From the NCBI GenBank assembly GCA_963921825.1, contig OY997590.1:49369039-49433038 (forward strand): DNA of 64,000 nt. Reading direction: 5' to 3'. The notes beneath the pieces were generated by a model, which saw only the letters and a list, made by a program, of their open reading frames with translations, did not search any database and had not been told where the DNA came from. Origin of the DNA: Erodium maritimum. Taxonomy: Eukaryota > Streptophyta > Magnoliopsida > Geraniales > Geraniaceae. Shown here one piece after another: positions 34,628 through 46,040 of this stretch (position 1 is its first letter; the number at the start of each line of letters is the position of its first letter). The position numbers were made by a program, and so were the translations under genes.

Positions 34628-36586
34628 GGGTAATTTTCACCTTAATACTCTAACCATTATTTTTTTCCACCTCAATATCTTAACTATTTTTAGTGGCACC
34701 TCAATATCCTAGAATGCTTTTTTTTCACTTTGATACTTGCCGTCAATTTATCATCCATTTTTGGATAAAAACACTTAAAAAGTCCATAATACCACTCAAA
34801 CTTATGTTCTGACTTGAAAAGTGTGCCCCCAAAACCCTAGTCGCCTAGAGCCCCGTCCCTCTTCCCTCTGCTCCCGCCGGTGACGGCCGTCTTGGTTGTT
34901 GCCGGCGGAAGCCCTCTCTCACCTCCCTTTTTCTCATCCTTTTGCTCTTACCTTCCTTCTTCCCAACTGACTTGTCGCTGCTGCTCCGGCGTCTTCGTGC
35001 CGGAGTCATCATCTACAGTTCTCGCTGCTGCTCCGGCGTCTGCATTTCTCTCTCTCACTCTTTTCCCGCTGCAACTCCGGCGTTTCTTCGTCCCGGACAC
35101 AAGATCGAAGCTCGGAGTCGCTGTCGGAGTCTCAGATCTGATTCATGGTGAGGTCCACCCCGACGTCGTTGTGTTGCTGCTGCTCTTTCCGGCGAGGATG
35201 TGCTTGTGTCGAGGAGATCTGAGTTTCGTGTTGTCGGCCATCTTCTTCGGCTCGCTCCGTCCACGGCTTCAGTCTCCTCTCCAGGTCTCGTCGTCGACTT
35301 CATTCAGTTCGCTCGTGTGGCGTTGCGGAAAGAGGAACGGCGGCTCGGGTATTGTTTGATGCGGTCCGGGTATGGTTTGGCCCGAATTTGGGTCGGATCA
35401 GCCTGACCCGGTTCTGGTTTTGGGCCTGCCCTATCTGGGCCCAGGTTGGCCTGGTCAGTTTGGGCTTATGGCCTAATCTGGTGCAGGCTCTCGGTTCCGG
35501 AATGCGTTGGTGTTTTTGACCTCATCGGTAGTTGCCGTTGTCTGACACTAAGGCAAGCCTGGTGTTTGGTAGATATACTAGGTCCCCTACAGGCGTTTCT
35601 CGGTGTTGGTCGGCTTCGTGTCGAGGCCCGGCTGGGGTGCTTGCATTGATGGTCAGTGTGGTATTTGTCTTCGCCCTTTTCCTTGCTTAGCTAGGCCTCT
35701 CCTATTCGTTCATACTTACTTTAGTAATTGGTTTCGCTTCACCTCGATCCGATGGTGGGTCGAGCTCGTCGGTTAAAGGCGTTGACCGCCGGCGAGTTTC
35801 ATGGGTGTCGTGCGCCCCTCAGAAGCCTCTGCTAGGGTTCGTATGGTAATTCGGATCTGTCTTAGCCGTTAGTGGTGCTGGCCGCTGGCTATTTAGTTGT
35901 TGTCCTTAGTCAGACAGTTCTATTGAGATGGGAGTCGGTTCAGCTTTTCAAGGTTAGGGCTTGGATCTTCGCCGGTGAGGTTATGCAGTTGGGAGTGACC
36001 CATTCACTCAGGGTCTGCTACCCATTCATGCTCTCAGGGTCTGCGTACCCATTCACTCAGGGTCTGTGTACCCATTCTCATTCACTCAGAGTCGGCGTAC
36101 CCATTCTCATTCACTTAGGGTCTGAGTACCCATTCTCTTTCACTCTGGGTCTGCATACTCATTCACTCAGGGTCTGCGTACCCATTCACTACTGGGTCTG
36201 TGTACCCTTTCACTTCTGGGTCTGCGTACCTATCCTTGTTTACTGCTTTACTTTTGTTTTCAGGATTTCCGCCTTCAATCTATAGACATATTGTTTTTTT
36301 TATAACCTTTTTCTTCCTCAGGAGAGGGTAATCTATCATATGCTTTCGCTAATAAAAAAACAATCAAAATTTTAAAAGTATGCCATTTGTTTTCAAATTT
36401 TCTTTAAAAATCAGTTTTTAATGTCACAAAAATGCATTTTAGGGTAGTGAGGTGCCACAAAAATGTATTCTAGGGTTGTGAGGGGCCACAAATAATAGTC
36501 AGGGTATTGAGTTAAAAAAAAAAGAAGCATTTTAGGGTATTGAGGTGCCACTAAATATAGTTAGGGTAGTGAGGTGAAAATTACCC
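34628..36586. mobile_element. Non-autonomous Mutator-like element with a large G+C-rich insert
   Basis: The left arm GGGTAATTTTCACCTTAATA is inverted at the right end (GAAAATTACCC). The arms hold repeated boxes TAGGGTAGTGAGGTG / CACCTCAATA. The 9-bp duplications TATGTTTTA and TATATTTTA (34619-34627, 36587-36595) differ at one base. The interior, about 34830-36290, is G+C-rich and different from the arms, as expected for captured host DNA; a 159-residue frame at 34880-35359 is rich in S, L and V, and I do not recognise it. The 442-bp MITE at 43123 has the same arms without this insert. Confidence 0.87.
35995..36235. repeat. Minisatellite, unit about 23-30 bp
   Basis: About nine imperfect copies of CCCATTCACTCAGGGTCTGCGTA occur in a row near the right end of the insert of the Mutator-like element. 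Spacing varies by a few bases. Confidence 0.88.
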
Positions 36587-36623
36587 TATATTTTACAACA
36601 TTTCAAATGGTTGTCGCAAGTAA

Positions 36624-37280
36624 GAGCATGAACAGTGGGTCGCACCTTATCTGTGTTTGCGCACCGAGTCCTGCCTTTACAGTTTGCGGGTCGTGAGTCG
36701 ACCCGTTGTGGAGCATCGATTTTGCGACCCGCGCACCGTATTTCTGGTTCACGGGTCGTTCGATCCGAGTCATGCGTCAGCCATCCGTGTTACGACAAGT
36801 GCTCATCCCGATTTGTTTTTTTTTTTAAATACATAAAATCAGATTTAACTAAATAGGATTAGTCCAAAATTAAAGTATAAATAGATAATTTTACACTACA
36901 ACAAATATTAGGCAACATTTAGAATGGACCCAATATTTTTTTTCTATAATATAAAACTTGTCAGTGTCCGTTTCCAACAAAATCTTAGTATTTTTTGGGT
37001 CAAATCGGATTCCCAAGCAATGCAATTATTAATTATTTTTTGTGTTAAGATTATTTATAATTTATTTATTTTATTATTAATTAACTTTTATTGTTTTAAT
37101 AAACAATTTAATTAAATCAGAAAAATATCAATTCAGCATCCAGTCAACATCCACTCACAATACGGTTCTCTATCCGGTTTGTACCACTGTAGAACACGGT
37201 TTATTTTAAGGATTGCAAACCTTAAATTTGCACAGTCAGTATACGGTTTGATCATCCGGTTTGACTCATTGTACATGCTC
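36624..37280. mobile_element. PIF/Harbinger-type MITE, 657 bp
   Basis: The ends GAGCATGAACAGTG and the inverse of TTGTACATGCTC are inverted repeats. TAA flanks both sides (36621-36623, 37281-37283), the 3-bp target of PIF/Harbinger elements. No transposase frame is visible. The related larger element at 39223 has the same ends. Confidence 0.85.
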
Positions 37281-37283
37281 TAA

Positions 37284-38600
37284 GGCTCTGTCTTTAGCTT
37301 GAGGAAACTCTTCAAATCTATTTTTTTTAACGATTCTTTGTTTTCTTCGACTATTTTTTTAGCATACAAATTGTGTTCATTCATTTTAGTTTTTTTTTTT
37401 CTATTTGTTCTTCGATTTCGGGTCGACATGTTTGAATGTTTTCTTTTTTTCTTAACAGGGGTCAGAATCGGTGTCATTATGGATTTGTCCTCCGGAGGGT
37501 TGTAGAAGTCAGAGGTGTTCCTGAGTGGTCATATAATTTCTCACATATACTGTAGTCTGGGAAGCAGCATTAATGAGATAGAGCATGGAAGCGACGAACA
37601 TGGGTACTGATGATCGCGGGACATAGATGAGGAGGAACGTCCTGCTCCTCGATCCTCGTCCTCCTTCTCCTAGAGACCTCCTCGGCTACCTGGCATTCTT
37701 CGTCCCTAAGGACCTCCTCCGCGGGGCTAGAGAATATTTTAGACACCACATGTCCACCCGAGTTGAGGCATGAGAAGTAATAAATGCACCTACTTACGAG
37801 AAGAAGGTCAGACCCCCTAAGTATACACTTGGAATAGTCATCGTTACTATGCCCTTTTATGTGTTTTATTGAATTTCCAAGTTGCGATAAAAAGCAGCGA
37901 TTATTGTTACAGGATCAACGTGAGGGATTTGTCCAAGACTATCTAGCCCTTTCTTATGATTTTCATAATAAAGATGAACACATTATGCTAAAAAACATAA
38001 AACGAAGGAACCCGAACTTGTTCACTTATTAGTTTGACTCGTTTTATTTACCGTCTAGACGAGACCGTTTTGATTGGATGTGTGGGGTCATAGAAAGACA
38101 ATAGATGTAGAATGGCATAGTCCTACTAGTACCTAACAGGAATATGGTTATAGACACAAGAATATGAAGGTTTGAGGTGAAACAAAAACCAATCCAGAGA
38201 AAAAAAAATGACTTTCTACTCAAACCAACAACTACATACTTGTAACGAAGTACATCACTAATGTATTGATGCAGAGCATATGTCACAATCAAAATGTCAA
38301 GCCTTGATTCATAGTTAGAGACGGTGTATGTTACTCGGTGTAATATTTTGCACCAAATTGTACGTCGCAGTCAACGGGTTCAACCACTAGTCATTCCCTA
38401 ATGCCACGACGTAATTGTCTGCCGATTTGAATTTCGGCCCTACCTATTTCCCTTACAAAAAACCCATCTCTAACAAGTATCAACACATAACTTTTTCCGT
38501 TCCTTTCTTACAAATTATTTTTCAGTTCTCATTTTGTCAAAATTTGTTCATATCTTCTTTGTTTCTAATGGATCCAAAGTTAACTGAGTCTCAAGTGGAG
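37284..38600. other. Unassigned, with a probable exon-like relic at 37560-37930
   Basis: A G+C-rich patch at 37600-37760 could be part of a degenerate gene. Nothing could be identified. The right part leads into the decayed transposase below and may be its 5' region. Confidence 0.3.
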
Positions 38601-39130
38601 GCTGCATCTGAAGAATGAATTGAAGGCGCATTGGAATGAAAAATAGAAATGGGTGTTGAGTATTGACAAAGGGTTACAAACAGACACTAGACTTACCGAT
38701 ACAAAAGGCGGGAGGAATGACATGCATGTTTGATATTTGACTACTTCTCCACCCGATTGGTGTACAACAAAAAATAATTTTGGCGCCATTTCCAAATGTC
38801 GCAGACAGTCTTTCTTCGCATTATAAAATCCTTGAGTGAGCGTGACCCATATACATTCGTCAACGATCTAATTGTCTCGATAAGTCTGGTTTCTCTCCCC
38901 GTCAAAAATACACTACAACTATACATTTTTATGTTATGGATCGTCAATTGATTCAGTTGACGAGTACGTACACATAGGCGAGACCACGAGTTTGCAGTGC
39001 GTCTGAAACTTTTGTACAAGTATCATTAATACATTTGGGAACAACCTATTAACATAAATTGAACGAAGAAAATATTTGGCATATATCGAAAGTCAACGAA
39101 ATACACAAAAATTCCAAAATTGTATGATAC
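38600..39130 (+). pseudogene. Decayed PIF/Harbinger transposase (N-terminal half)
   Basis: Plus-strand frames contain, in order, FDYFSTRLVYN (about 38735-38770), FWRHFQMSQTVFLRIIKSLS (about 38780-38840) and DSVDEYVHIGETTSL (about 38950-39000). These match the order and content of the N-terminal half of plant PIF/Harbinger nucleases (...DYF..NPVY...FRRRFRM...LFLRIV...A.DEY.RIGES). Stops and frame changes lie between them. The catalytic DDE region is absent, and a second Harbinger element begins at 39223. Confidence 0.72.
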
Positions 39131-39552
39131 TTTGACTACATATACACCGATAATAGAAGAATTAACCGATAACAGGACAATTCTCATAAAGAGAGATCAT
39201 GACATCATACAACTATATGTTAGAGCATGTACAGTGAGGGACGCACAGATGAGACTCATGAGTTGAGACTCATGTGGTGATTGTACCGAATTGTGATGTG
39301 AACTCCTTAAATTAAGTTGTGTTCTATAGTGTGAGATTCATGTACGAGACTCATGAGTTGCAAAGATGCTGAGTGGATGCTGAATTTATTAAATTTTGAT
39401 TTGAAATAATAAATAATAAATAAAATTGATAAAATAAATTAATAAAAAAATAAATTAACTAAAATGAAATTAAACCCGAACTTGTAATTAATAAAAAAAA
39501 TGAAATTACCTAAATACCAAATAATACCTTGCTTAATTAATAAAATAATAAA

Positions 39553-42250
39553 TTAACTAAACAAAAGTAGTACAATTTTATTGGAGCTTATCAATATGAC
39601 CAACTGCTCCTCGTTAAAGTCTGATGTGTCCATATCATGTAGTTCTTTGTATTCAGTGTGATATTTGTCGAATTTGGCGTATAGCATCAGAACTTTGTTC
39701 GTCTTCTCACACTTTTCTTTGTCCATTTCAGTAATGGCTTGTACGTGGGTTTGTATACCCTTCCCCTTCCTTTTCGTGGACTTCTGGCCTAACGGTCTCT
39801 CTTGTACAGGGGGAAGAAATTGGGCTACTGTAACATCCCGCCGTCCCACACAGGGCCCCACGCGCGGCGATGTTAGGTCTGCAGCCCAATACACCCCAAC
39901 TCATCTGGTGTATTGTCCACAGACAAATACCAACCTAGGTTGTTGGTGAGACTTGAACCCAAGACCTCACCCTTTATAGCATTTCCTTGAGTGATGCTAT
40001 CACCAATTGAGCTGCAACTCAATTGGTGATAGCATCACTCAAGGAAATGCTATAAAGGGTGAGGTCTTGGGTTCAAGTCTCACCAACAACCTAGGTTGGT
40101 ATTTGTCTGTGGACAGTACACCAGAGGGGTGGGGTGTATTGGGCTGCAGACCTAACATCGTTGCGCGTGGCCCTGTGTGGGACGGCGGGGTGTTATAAAA
40201 AAGTGCACTTTTTTTGTAACATCCCGCCGTCCCACACAGGGCCCCATGCGCGGCGATGTTAGGTCTGCAGCCCAATACACCCCAACCCATCTGGTGTATT
40301 GTCCACAGACAAATACCAACCTAGGTTGTTGGTGAGACTTGAACCCAAGACCTCACCCTTTATAGCATTTCCTTGAGTGATTGGTGATAGCATCACTCAA
40401 GGAAATGCTATAAAGGGTGAGGTCTTGGGTTCAAGTCTCACCAACAACCTAGGTTGGTATTTGTCTGTGGACAATACACCAGATGGGTTGGGGTGTATTG
40501 GGCTGCAGACCTAACATCGCCGCGCGTGGGGCCCTGTGTGGGACGACGGGATGTTACAAAAAAAACCCAAGACCTCACCCTTTATAGCATTTCCTTGAGT
40601 GATGCTATCACCAATTGAGCTGCAGCTCAATTGGTGATAGCATCACTCAAGGAAATGCTATGAAGGGTGAGGTCTTGGGTTCAAGTCTCACCAACAACCT
40701 AGGTTGGTATTTGTCTGTGGACAGTACACCAGAGGGGTTGGGGTGTATTGGGTTGCAGACCTAACATCGCTACGCGTGGCACTGTGTGAGACGGCGGGGT
40801 GTTATAATTTTTATAACACCCCGCCGTCCCACACAGTGCCACGCGCAGCGATGTTAGGTCTGCAGCCCAATACACCCCAACCCCTCTGGTGTACTGTCCA
40901 CAGACAAATACCAACCTAGGTTGTTGGTGAGACTTGAACCCAAGACCTCACCCTTTATAGCATTTCCTTGAGTGATGCTATCACCAATTGAGCTGCAGCT
41001 CAATTGGTGATATCATCACTCAAGGAAATGCTATAAAGGGTGAGTTCTTGGGTTCAAGTCTCACCAACAACCTAGGTTGGTATTTGTCTGTGGACAGTAC
41101 ACCAGATGGGTTGGGGTGTATTGGGCTGCAGACCTAACATCGCCGCGCGTGGGGCCCTGTGTGGGACGGCGGGATGTTACAAAAAAAACCCAAGACCTCA
41201 CCCTTTATAGCATTTCCTTGAGTGATGCTATCACCAATTGAGCTGGTATTTGTCTGTGGACAGTACACCAGAGGGGTTGGGGTGTATTGGGTTGCAGACC
41301 TAACATCGCTGCGCGTGGCCCTGTGTGGGACGGCGGGGTGTTATAGCTACTACCTCCCTCGGGAAGATCAGAGGATATCATACCCGGTTGGGACTCACCA
41401 CCGAGAGCTATTACATATTCATCATTGGTGGGAGGACAAGTGGGTGGGATTGAGCTGTAAGCACCGGCCTCCATTTTGTACATTTCTTCGGTCCATCCGC
41501 TTTGATCATCGAACTTCTAGTTTCTATAAATGGTGACATACCTCCGCACCCGAGGCTCCTATCTATTCCAATAACTCTTTATGGATTTTCAAGGCCACTC
41601 TTATGGGTCAAAATGCCTCTCTTTCCATAATTGTTTGGAAATTGTGCCCTTAAAGGAGCTACCATCTTGAGAGTTGCCTTTAATGGGGTCTTTTCTTATG
41701 AATAGCCATTTGGTTCTTTTCTTATGAATATATGTATCAAGAGTGTGTCCATCTCAGGGAGCCATTTGGTTCTTCCTATATATTATCGGCTTCTTTTGTT
41801 GTATAGGGTCGAAAGTGGACGACTGAGATGTCATACGAGTGCCGCTGCTACCGTCGACGTGTTGGTGGTGGTATTTACTAGCCACGAGATAGCCGTAATA
41901 GTTGATAGCACGGTTGTGGTGCGGGGGATTAAAAGGTAGTGGTTAGAATGTACCTTGGTTGGACGATGGTTGGAATGTACCTAGGTTGAAACGCATTTAA
42001 CAACATAAATAATAATTAAAAATGAATTAATGAAATGAAAGACGATGTTGTTGGAATGTACCTAGGTTCCAATATTGTTGCATGAATGTGGTGAAACCGG
42101 AAGGGTCCCAACCACCGATAGTTGGGTTGAAAGGTGTGTTCAGCATCTCTTAATAGCCGCCTCCTTGAGATGTGTTGACTTGATCAATCGGGCGGTCTGA
42201 TTGGTCTGGCATGTAGTCTTGTTTCTTCAGTGAGGACGTCGGTTGAGTCG
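39553..42250 (-). pseudogene. PIF/Harbinger ORF1 (Myb/SANT-like, NAM-associated C-terminus), interrupted
   Basis: On the minus strand the N-terminal part lies near 42250-41350 (PTSSLKKQDYMPD, then an FNP...GGWDP-like motif, then PPTNDEYVIAL). The C-terminal part lies at 39833-39553 (QERPLGQKSTKRKG, then MLYAKFDKYHTEYKELHDMD). This is the layout of the ORF1 that accompanies the PIF transposase. The 1.5 kb SINE array separates the two parts. Additional stops occur in the N-terminal part, so it was not necessarily intact when the array arrived. Confidence 0.6.
39830..41345. repeat. Array of about ten alternating inverted SINE-like units
   Basis: The unit is about 185 bases. It starts near GCTCAATTGGTGATAGC (box A-like), has GGTTCAAGTCTC (box B-like) about 50 bases on, and ends GACGGCGGGGTGTTATA, so it looks like a tRNA-derived SINE. 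Approximate units and strands: 39830-40014 (-), 40015-40200 (+), 40218-40380 (-), 40381-40557 (+), 40563-40622 (-, partial), 40623-40806 (+), 40811-40995 (-), 40996-41180 (+), 41186-41242 (-, partial), 41243-41345 (+, partial). Heads meet at a near-perfect palindrome around GAGCTGCAGCTC. GCTACT flanks the whole array (39824-39829, 41346-41351). Confidence 0.88.
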
Positions 42251-42658
42251 AGTCGTCAAACATTCTTGATCGGATTTTTTTAGAGAAAAGTGGATAATTT
42301 GATAGTGAAAGTTGAGAGAAATATTGGTGGTTTAATGAATGGGATGAGGGTGTTTATAGGTGGGTAAAAAATTATTTTTGTATTTATTTCCTATTTAATT
42401 TAATTAAAAAATATAGTCGTTTCGGACCGTTGGGGAAACGATCTGAATTTTATTTCCCCGTATAACCATGTGTCATGCTCCGATTGACGCGTCTGCAACA
42501 CGCAATTCGCATACCAATGACTCACAATTGTGAGTTACAGTTCAGCCCATGAATCACGAATCGTGATTTAGTGAGTCGCGAACTATGCACACCACAACGT
42601 GTAACTCGTGACTCACTACGCAAATTGGGATGTGAATCGCACGCTGCACGGGCTCTTA

Positions 42659-43113
42659 TAATCAAGACAAATGAGGACCCTTCCCATTTCATAAGGACAA
42701 GTGTGTGTTTTTACCAATAATTGGACAATTCATTCTTATATAATCAATACATCACCATAATGTTTAATTCTTTTCTTAAACTTTTATGTAACCGTTACCA
42801 AGCATATAGACCAACAATATCACTAAAGTTGAATACCACATTCATGTCTCTTACTGGTTCTCTTCTCACATCGTACTTAATTAATCTGGAAGAAACACGT
42901 AGCATAAAATCACATAAACATTCGAATACAGTTTGGGTAGGTGGTGATTTACTCAAGGTATGGTTGATTTGATGGTTAGCTTCTGCACAAGTCATGCTGG
43001 ATAAATAGAGACATGTGATTCAGGCGTGGCATTAGGATTTGCCGTGCTCTTCAACAAATTCTGGACAATCGCGGAAGCTTCTAGCTTTCCCGTGAGTTCT
43101 AGAGATTTCAACA
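42659..43113. other. No gene recognised
   Basis: AT-rich spacer between a Harbinger element and a Mutator-like MITE. It has only random short frames. Confidence 0.4.
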
Positions 43114-43122
43114 TTTTATTTA

Positions 43123-43564
43123 GGGTTATTTTCATCTCACTATCTTAACTATGTGGTTTTTTTCATCTTACTACCCTATCTATTTTTTTGTGGCACCTCA
43201 CTACCCTAGAATGCATTTTTTTCTTCACTTTCATACCCTAACTATTTTTTTGTGGTACCTTACTACCCTAAAATGCAGTTTTTGTGGCACCTCACTACCT
43301 TAGAATGCATTTTTGTGACATTAAAAACTGATTTTTTTAAAAGAAATTTTGAAAACCAACGACATGTTTTTAAATTTTTGATTGTTAGTGAGGGGTATTA
43401 TACACTTTTTAAGTGTTTTCATTCAAAAAATGGATGAAAAATTGACGACGAGTATGAAAGTGAAAAAAAAAATGCATCCTAGGGTAGTGAGGTGCAACAA
43501 AAAATAGTTAGGGTAGTGAGATGAAAAAAACCACATAATTAGGGTAATGAGATGAAAATCACCC
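43123..43564. mobile_element. Mutator-like MITE, 442 bp
   Basis: The arms (GGGTTATTTTCATCTCACTA and its inverse at the right end) are about 150 bases or more. A perfect 9-bp duplication TTTTATTTA flanks it (43114-43122, 43565-43573). Internal boxes CACCTCACTACCCTA are shared with the arms of the 1.96 kb element at 34628, so both are one family. Confidence 0.93.
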
Positions 43565-43573
43565 TTTTATTTA

Positions 43574-44208
43574 TTTACTTTTTCTTCAATGTTTAATATA
43601 TACCAATTTCAGAGAACATTTGGTCTGTTCTAATTTTAAAAATATTAAATCTTTATTATATTTAAATACATCGTCTTCTTAATATTTTACAAATAAATAA
43701 GGATTTTATTAATCGTGGAATTTAAAGAGGAATACATAAACTTAGAATCAGAGGACATAAATGAAATGACAAAAAGTAAAGGACAAGACATAGTTCGAAT
43801 CTATAGATACCAAACGTTAACCCTATAACATGATACTCGACTATATCATGGAGAATTCGAGAGAGGCACTTGCCTTCAATGTTGATGTGACTGATGAGAC
43901 TTCGATATGGATCATTTCCTGACTCGACCTGAAGATGTCAGGGGTAGAATATCGATGACACTTGAGGGGATAACGAGCATCTAGAGAGAACACCAGGAAG
44001 TAGGGGATCGAGGGGTCGGGCTTGCACTAATTTGATAGAGCGGTGTGTGTGTCCCCCCACACACCCGTTGTTGATGGAGCCGCTCATTGATTCTAACGAG
44101 GCTTCTTGTCAGACCTCGTCTCTATGGTAACTAGGGAAGCTGATTTAGTGGTCGGGGTAGGGGCGTCAAAACTCCTTTTCTTCTGGGCCGGAGAAAGGGG
44201 GTGGTCAC
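43574..44208. repeat. Dispersed repeat related to 20170-20700
   Basis: AT-rich to about 43740, then a block collinear with 20200-20600 (TATAACATGATACTCGACTA, GACTCGACCTGA, CCCCACACACCCG). It is followed directly by an LTR. Class not determined; probably retroelement debris. Confidence 0.5.
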
Positions 44209-45484
44209 TGTAAGAACCGCTCCCGGTCAACGTCGGTCAAATCGGAGGAAAAACGGAAAAATTTAAAATTTTGGACACCCACTTAAATGAACCTAAAATT
44301 GACCCCGAGGGTCATATCGGACTTAAGTTGACCCCGATATCGACCAAAGTGAGTTCTGGGTGACTCAGGTCAACTTTTTAACCAATTCGGGAAAAGTTGA
44401 CTTTTTGCCGGAAAAGTCAACCGAGCGACGTTTTGGTCCGTTCGAGGCCCGATTTGGATCTAAAAAGCTTAGCCGTCGTTACAGTGGTCTTAGTTGGGCC
44501 GTTTCCTTGTAGCACGTGAAATTTCATAAACTCTTGGAAAATGGGCCCGCACGGGGCCCGAGACGGCCGAATTTCGCGAATCTGACTGAAAAGATATCTT
44601 TCTAACTAGTGGGACCCACATGACACTTGTCATGAAAGTGGTGGAAGGGAGTTGATAGGACAACATTACCATTGGAATTAAAAATCAAAAACAAAGAAGG
44701 TTGGGGGCAAAATGGTCATTTTGGTGTCGATTTGAAATTAAAAGGATAAGAGAGATGAGAGTCTCAGCAATTTCAGAAAAAAGGGAGAGAAGGAGAGAGA
44801 AAGTAGAGAGAAGAAGAAGAAGAAGAAGAAGGAGAAAGAGAGGAAGTTGTGGGATTTTTCGACGATCCGACCGACGGATCATCTCAATTGTCGCGTATTC
44901 GAGCTCCCCTCATCGTTCCCTATGGTAAGCGCCCGAAAGTTGCTCGTTTCGATGTGTTTGAATTCTATGGTTTTGGTTAGAATTGGTTTAAAGATGAATG
45001 GTTGAGGTTTGGGGTTCGTTAGGAACGTTTTGGGGCGAAAATGAGCGTTTTCCGGTGTGGCCGTGTGGGGCCCACTTGGCCGAGCCTCGGGTTTTTCGTG
45101 TTCGGGTGGTCTTGGATGATCCCCAAGTCGATAATTCACACCCGGAACGAATTATGGAATTAATTTGTGAGAATTCGGAAATTTGGGTTAGAAACTTTAA
45201 ACGCGGAATTAAATCGCTCGGGTATCAGAAATTGATTCCATCGATTGCGTTGGAACACGTGAATTATTTTAGGATCGTAGAAATGAAAATAGGAATTTTC
45301 GAAGACCCGAAAGGGCGTTTTCCGATCCCGGGCTGATTCGCCGAGTCGGGCCCAGCCGGATTGCTACAGGAAACTGTGCAGTATGTGTGTTGATCCTTTG
45401 TGATCTTGCGTGCATTGTGTGTGTTGATATTGTTGATATTGCGTGACTTTGTTCACGATTGTGTTTATTTGTAAAGGTCGTAAG

Positions 45485-45610
45485 TTCTGTGTTAAAGGGT
45501 GAGGTCTTGGGTTTGAGACTCATCAATAACCTACGGTGGTGATACAACGCATCTGTGTGAGGGTCTCACCACGGAGAGGGGTTAGGGTTGATGCGCTGCG
45601 GCGTAGTACG
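45485..45610 (+). repeat. Diverged SINE-like relic inside the LTR
   Basis: The stretch AAAGGGTGAGGTCTTGGGTT, followed by GACTCATCAATAACCTACGG, matches the box B region and the next 25 bases of the SINE unit at 40 kb with scattered changes. The downstream part does not match well, so only a piece is supported. Confidence 0.5.
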
Positions 45611-46040
45611 AACTAGGTTTCCCCTACGTGAACGGGTTGTTCGAGGTTTCCCTCACGTGAACGGGTGGTTTGAGGTTTCCCTCACGTGAGTGGGTTGTTT
45701 GAGGTTTCCCTCGCGTGAACGGGTGGTTTGAGGTTTCCCTCACGTGAACCGGTTGTTTGAGGTTTCCCTCACGTGAATGGGTGGTTTGAGGTTTCCCTCA
45801 CGTGAGTGGGTTGTTTTAGGTTTCCCCTATGTGATCGGGTAGTTGGGGTATTGATGTTGTGAGCAATAATGATTTACTTAGTTCAGAACATGATCCCCGT
45901 TTTGAGGTTTCCCCTACGTGATCGGGTAATTGGGTGTTGATATGGTGAGCAATAGTGTTTTGCTTAGTTGAGAATATGATCCTCATTCGAGGTTTTCCTT
46001 ACGTGAGCGAGTATTTGAGGTATTGATATCGTGAGCAGTT
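45605..46040. repeat. Minisatellite in the LTR, unit about 29 bp
   Basis: Seven or more adjacent copies of GTTTGAGGTTTCCCTCACGTGA (plus ACGGGTG or GTGGGTT) occur at 45615-45840, then looser copies with longer spacing to about 46040. The unit carries the palindrome CACGTG. Confidence 0.9.

Larger units (their letters stand above)
39223..42655. mobile_element. PIF/Harbinger element, 3.4 kb, with broken ORF1 and no transposase
   Basis: Ends are GAGCATGTACAGTG at the left and the inverse of CGCTGCACGGGCTC at the right, flanked by TTA (39220-39222, 42656-42658). The subterminal regions hold many copies of GACTCAT / TGAGTC boxes in both directions, typical transposase-binding-like repeats. The interior has remains of the Myb/SANT-like ORF1 of PIF elements on the minus strand, and a SINE array inserted in it. 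Confidence 0.85.

Noticed and set aside
34880-35359. 159-residue host protein
   Set aside because: It lies wholly inside a Mutator-like element and has low-complexity S/L/V-rich sequence and no recognised domain. It may be captured DNA but is not supported as a gene.
35872-36285. 137-residue protein with repeats
   Set aside because: The repeat part is a minisatellite in a transposon; nothing suggests coding selection.
40015-40200. tRNA gene from the box A/box B motifs
   Set aside because: The unit lacks a proper cloverleaf and acceptor stem and is one of about ten repeated copies with a SINE-type body and tail.
45605-45840. CRISPR-like array
   Set aside because: Head-to-tail repeats without unique spacers in a plant LTR: a minisatellite.
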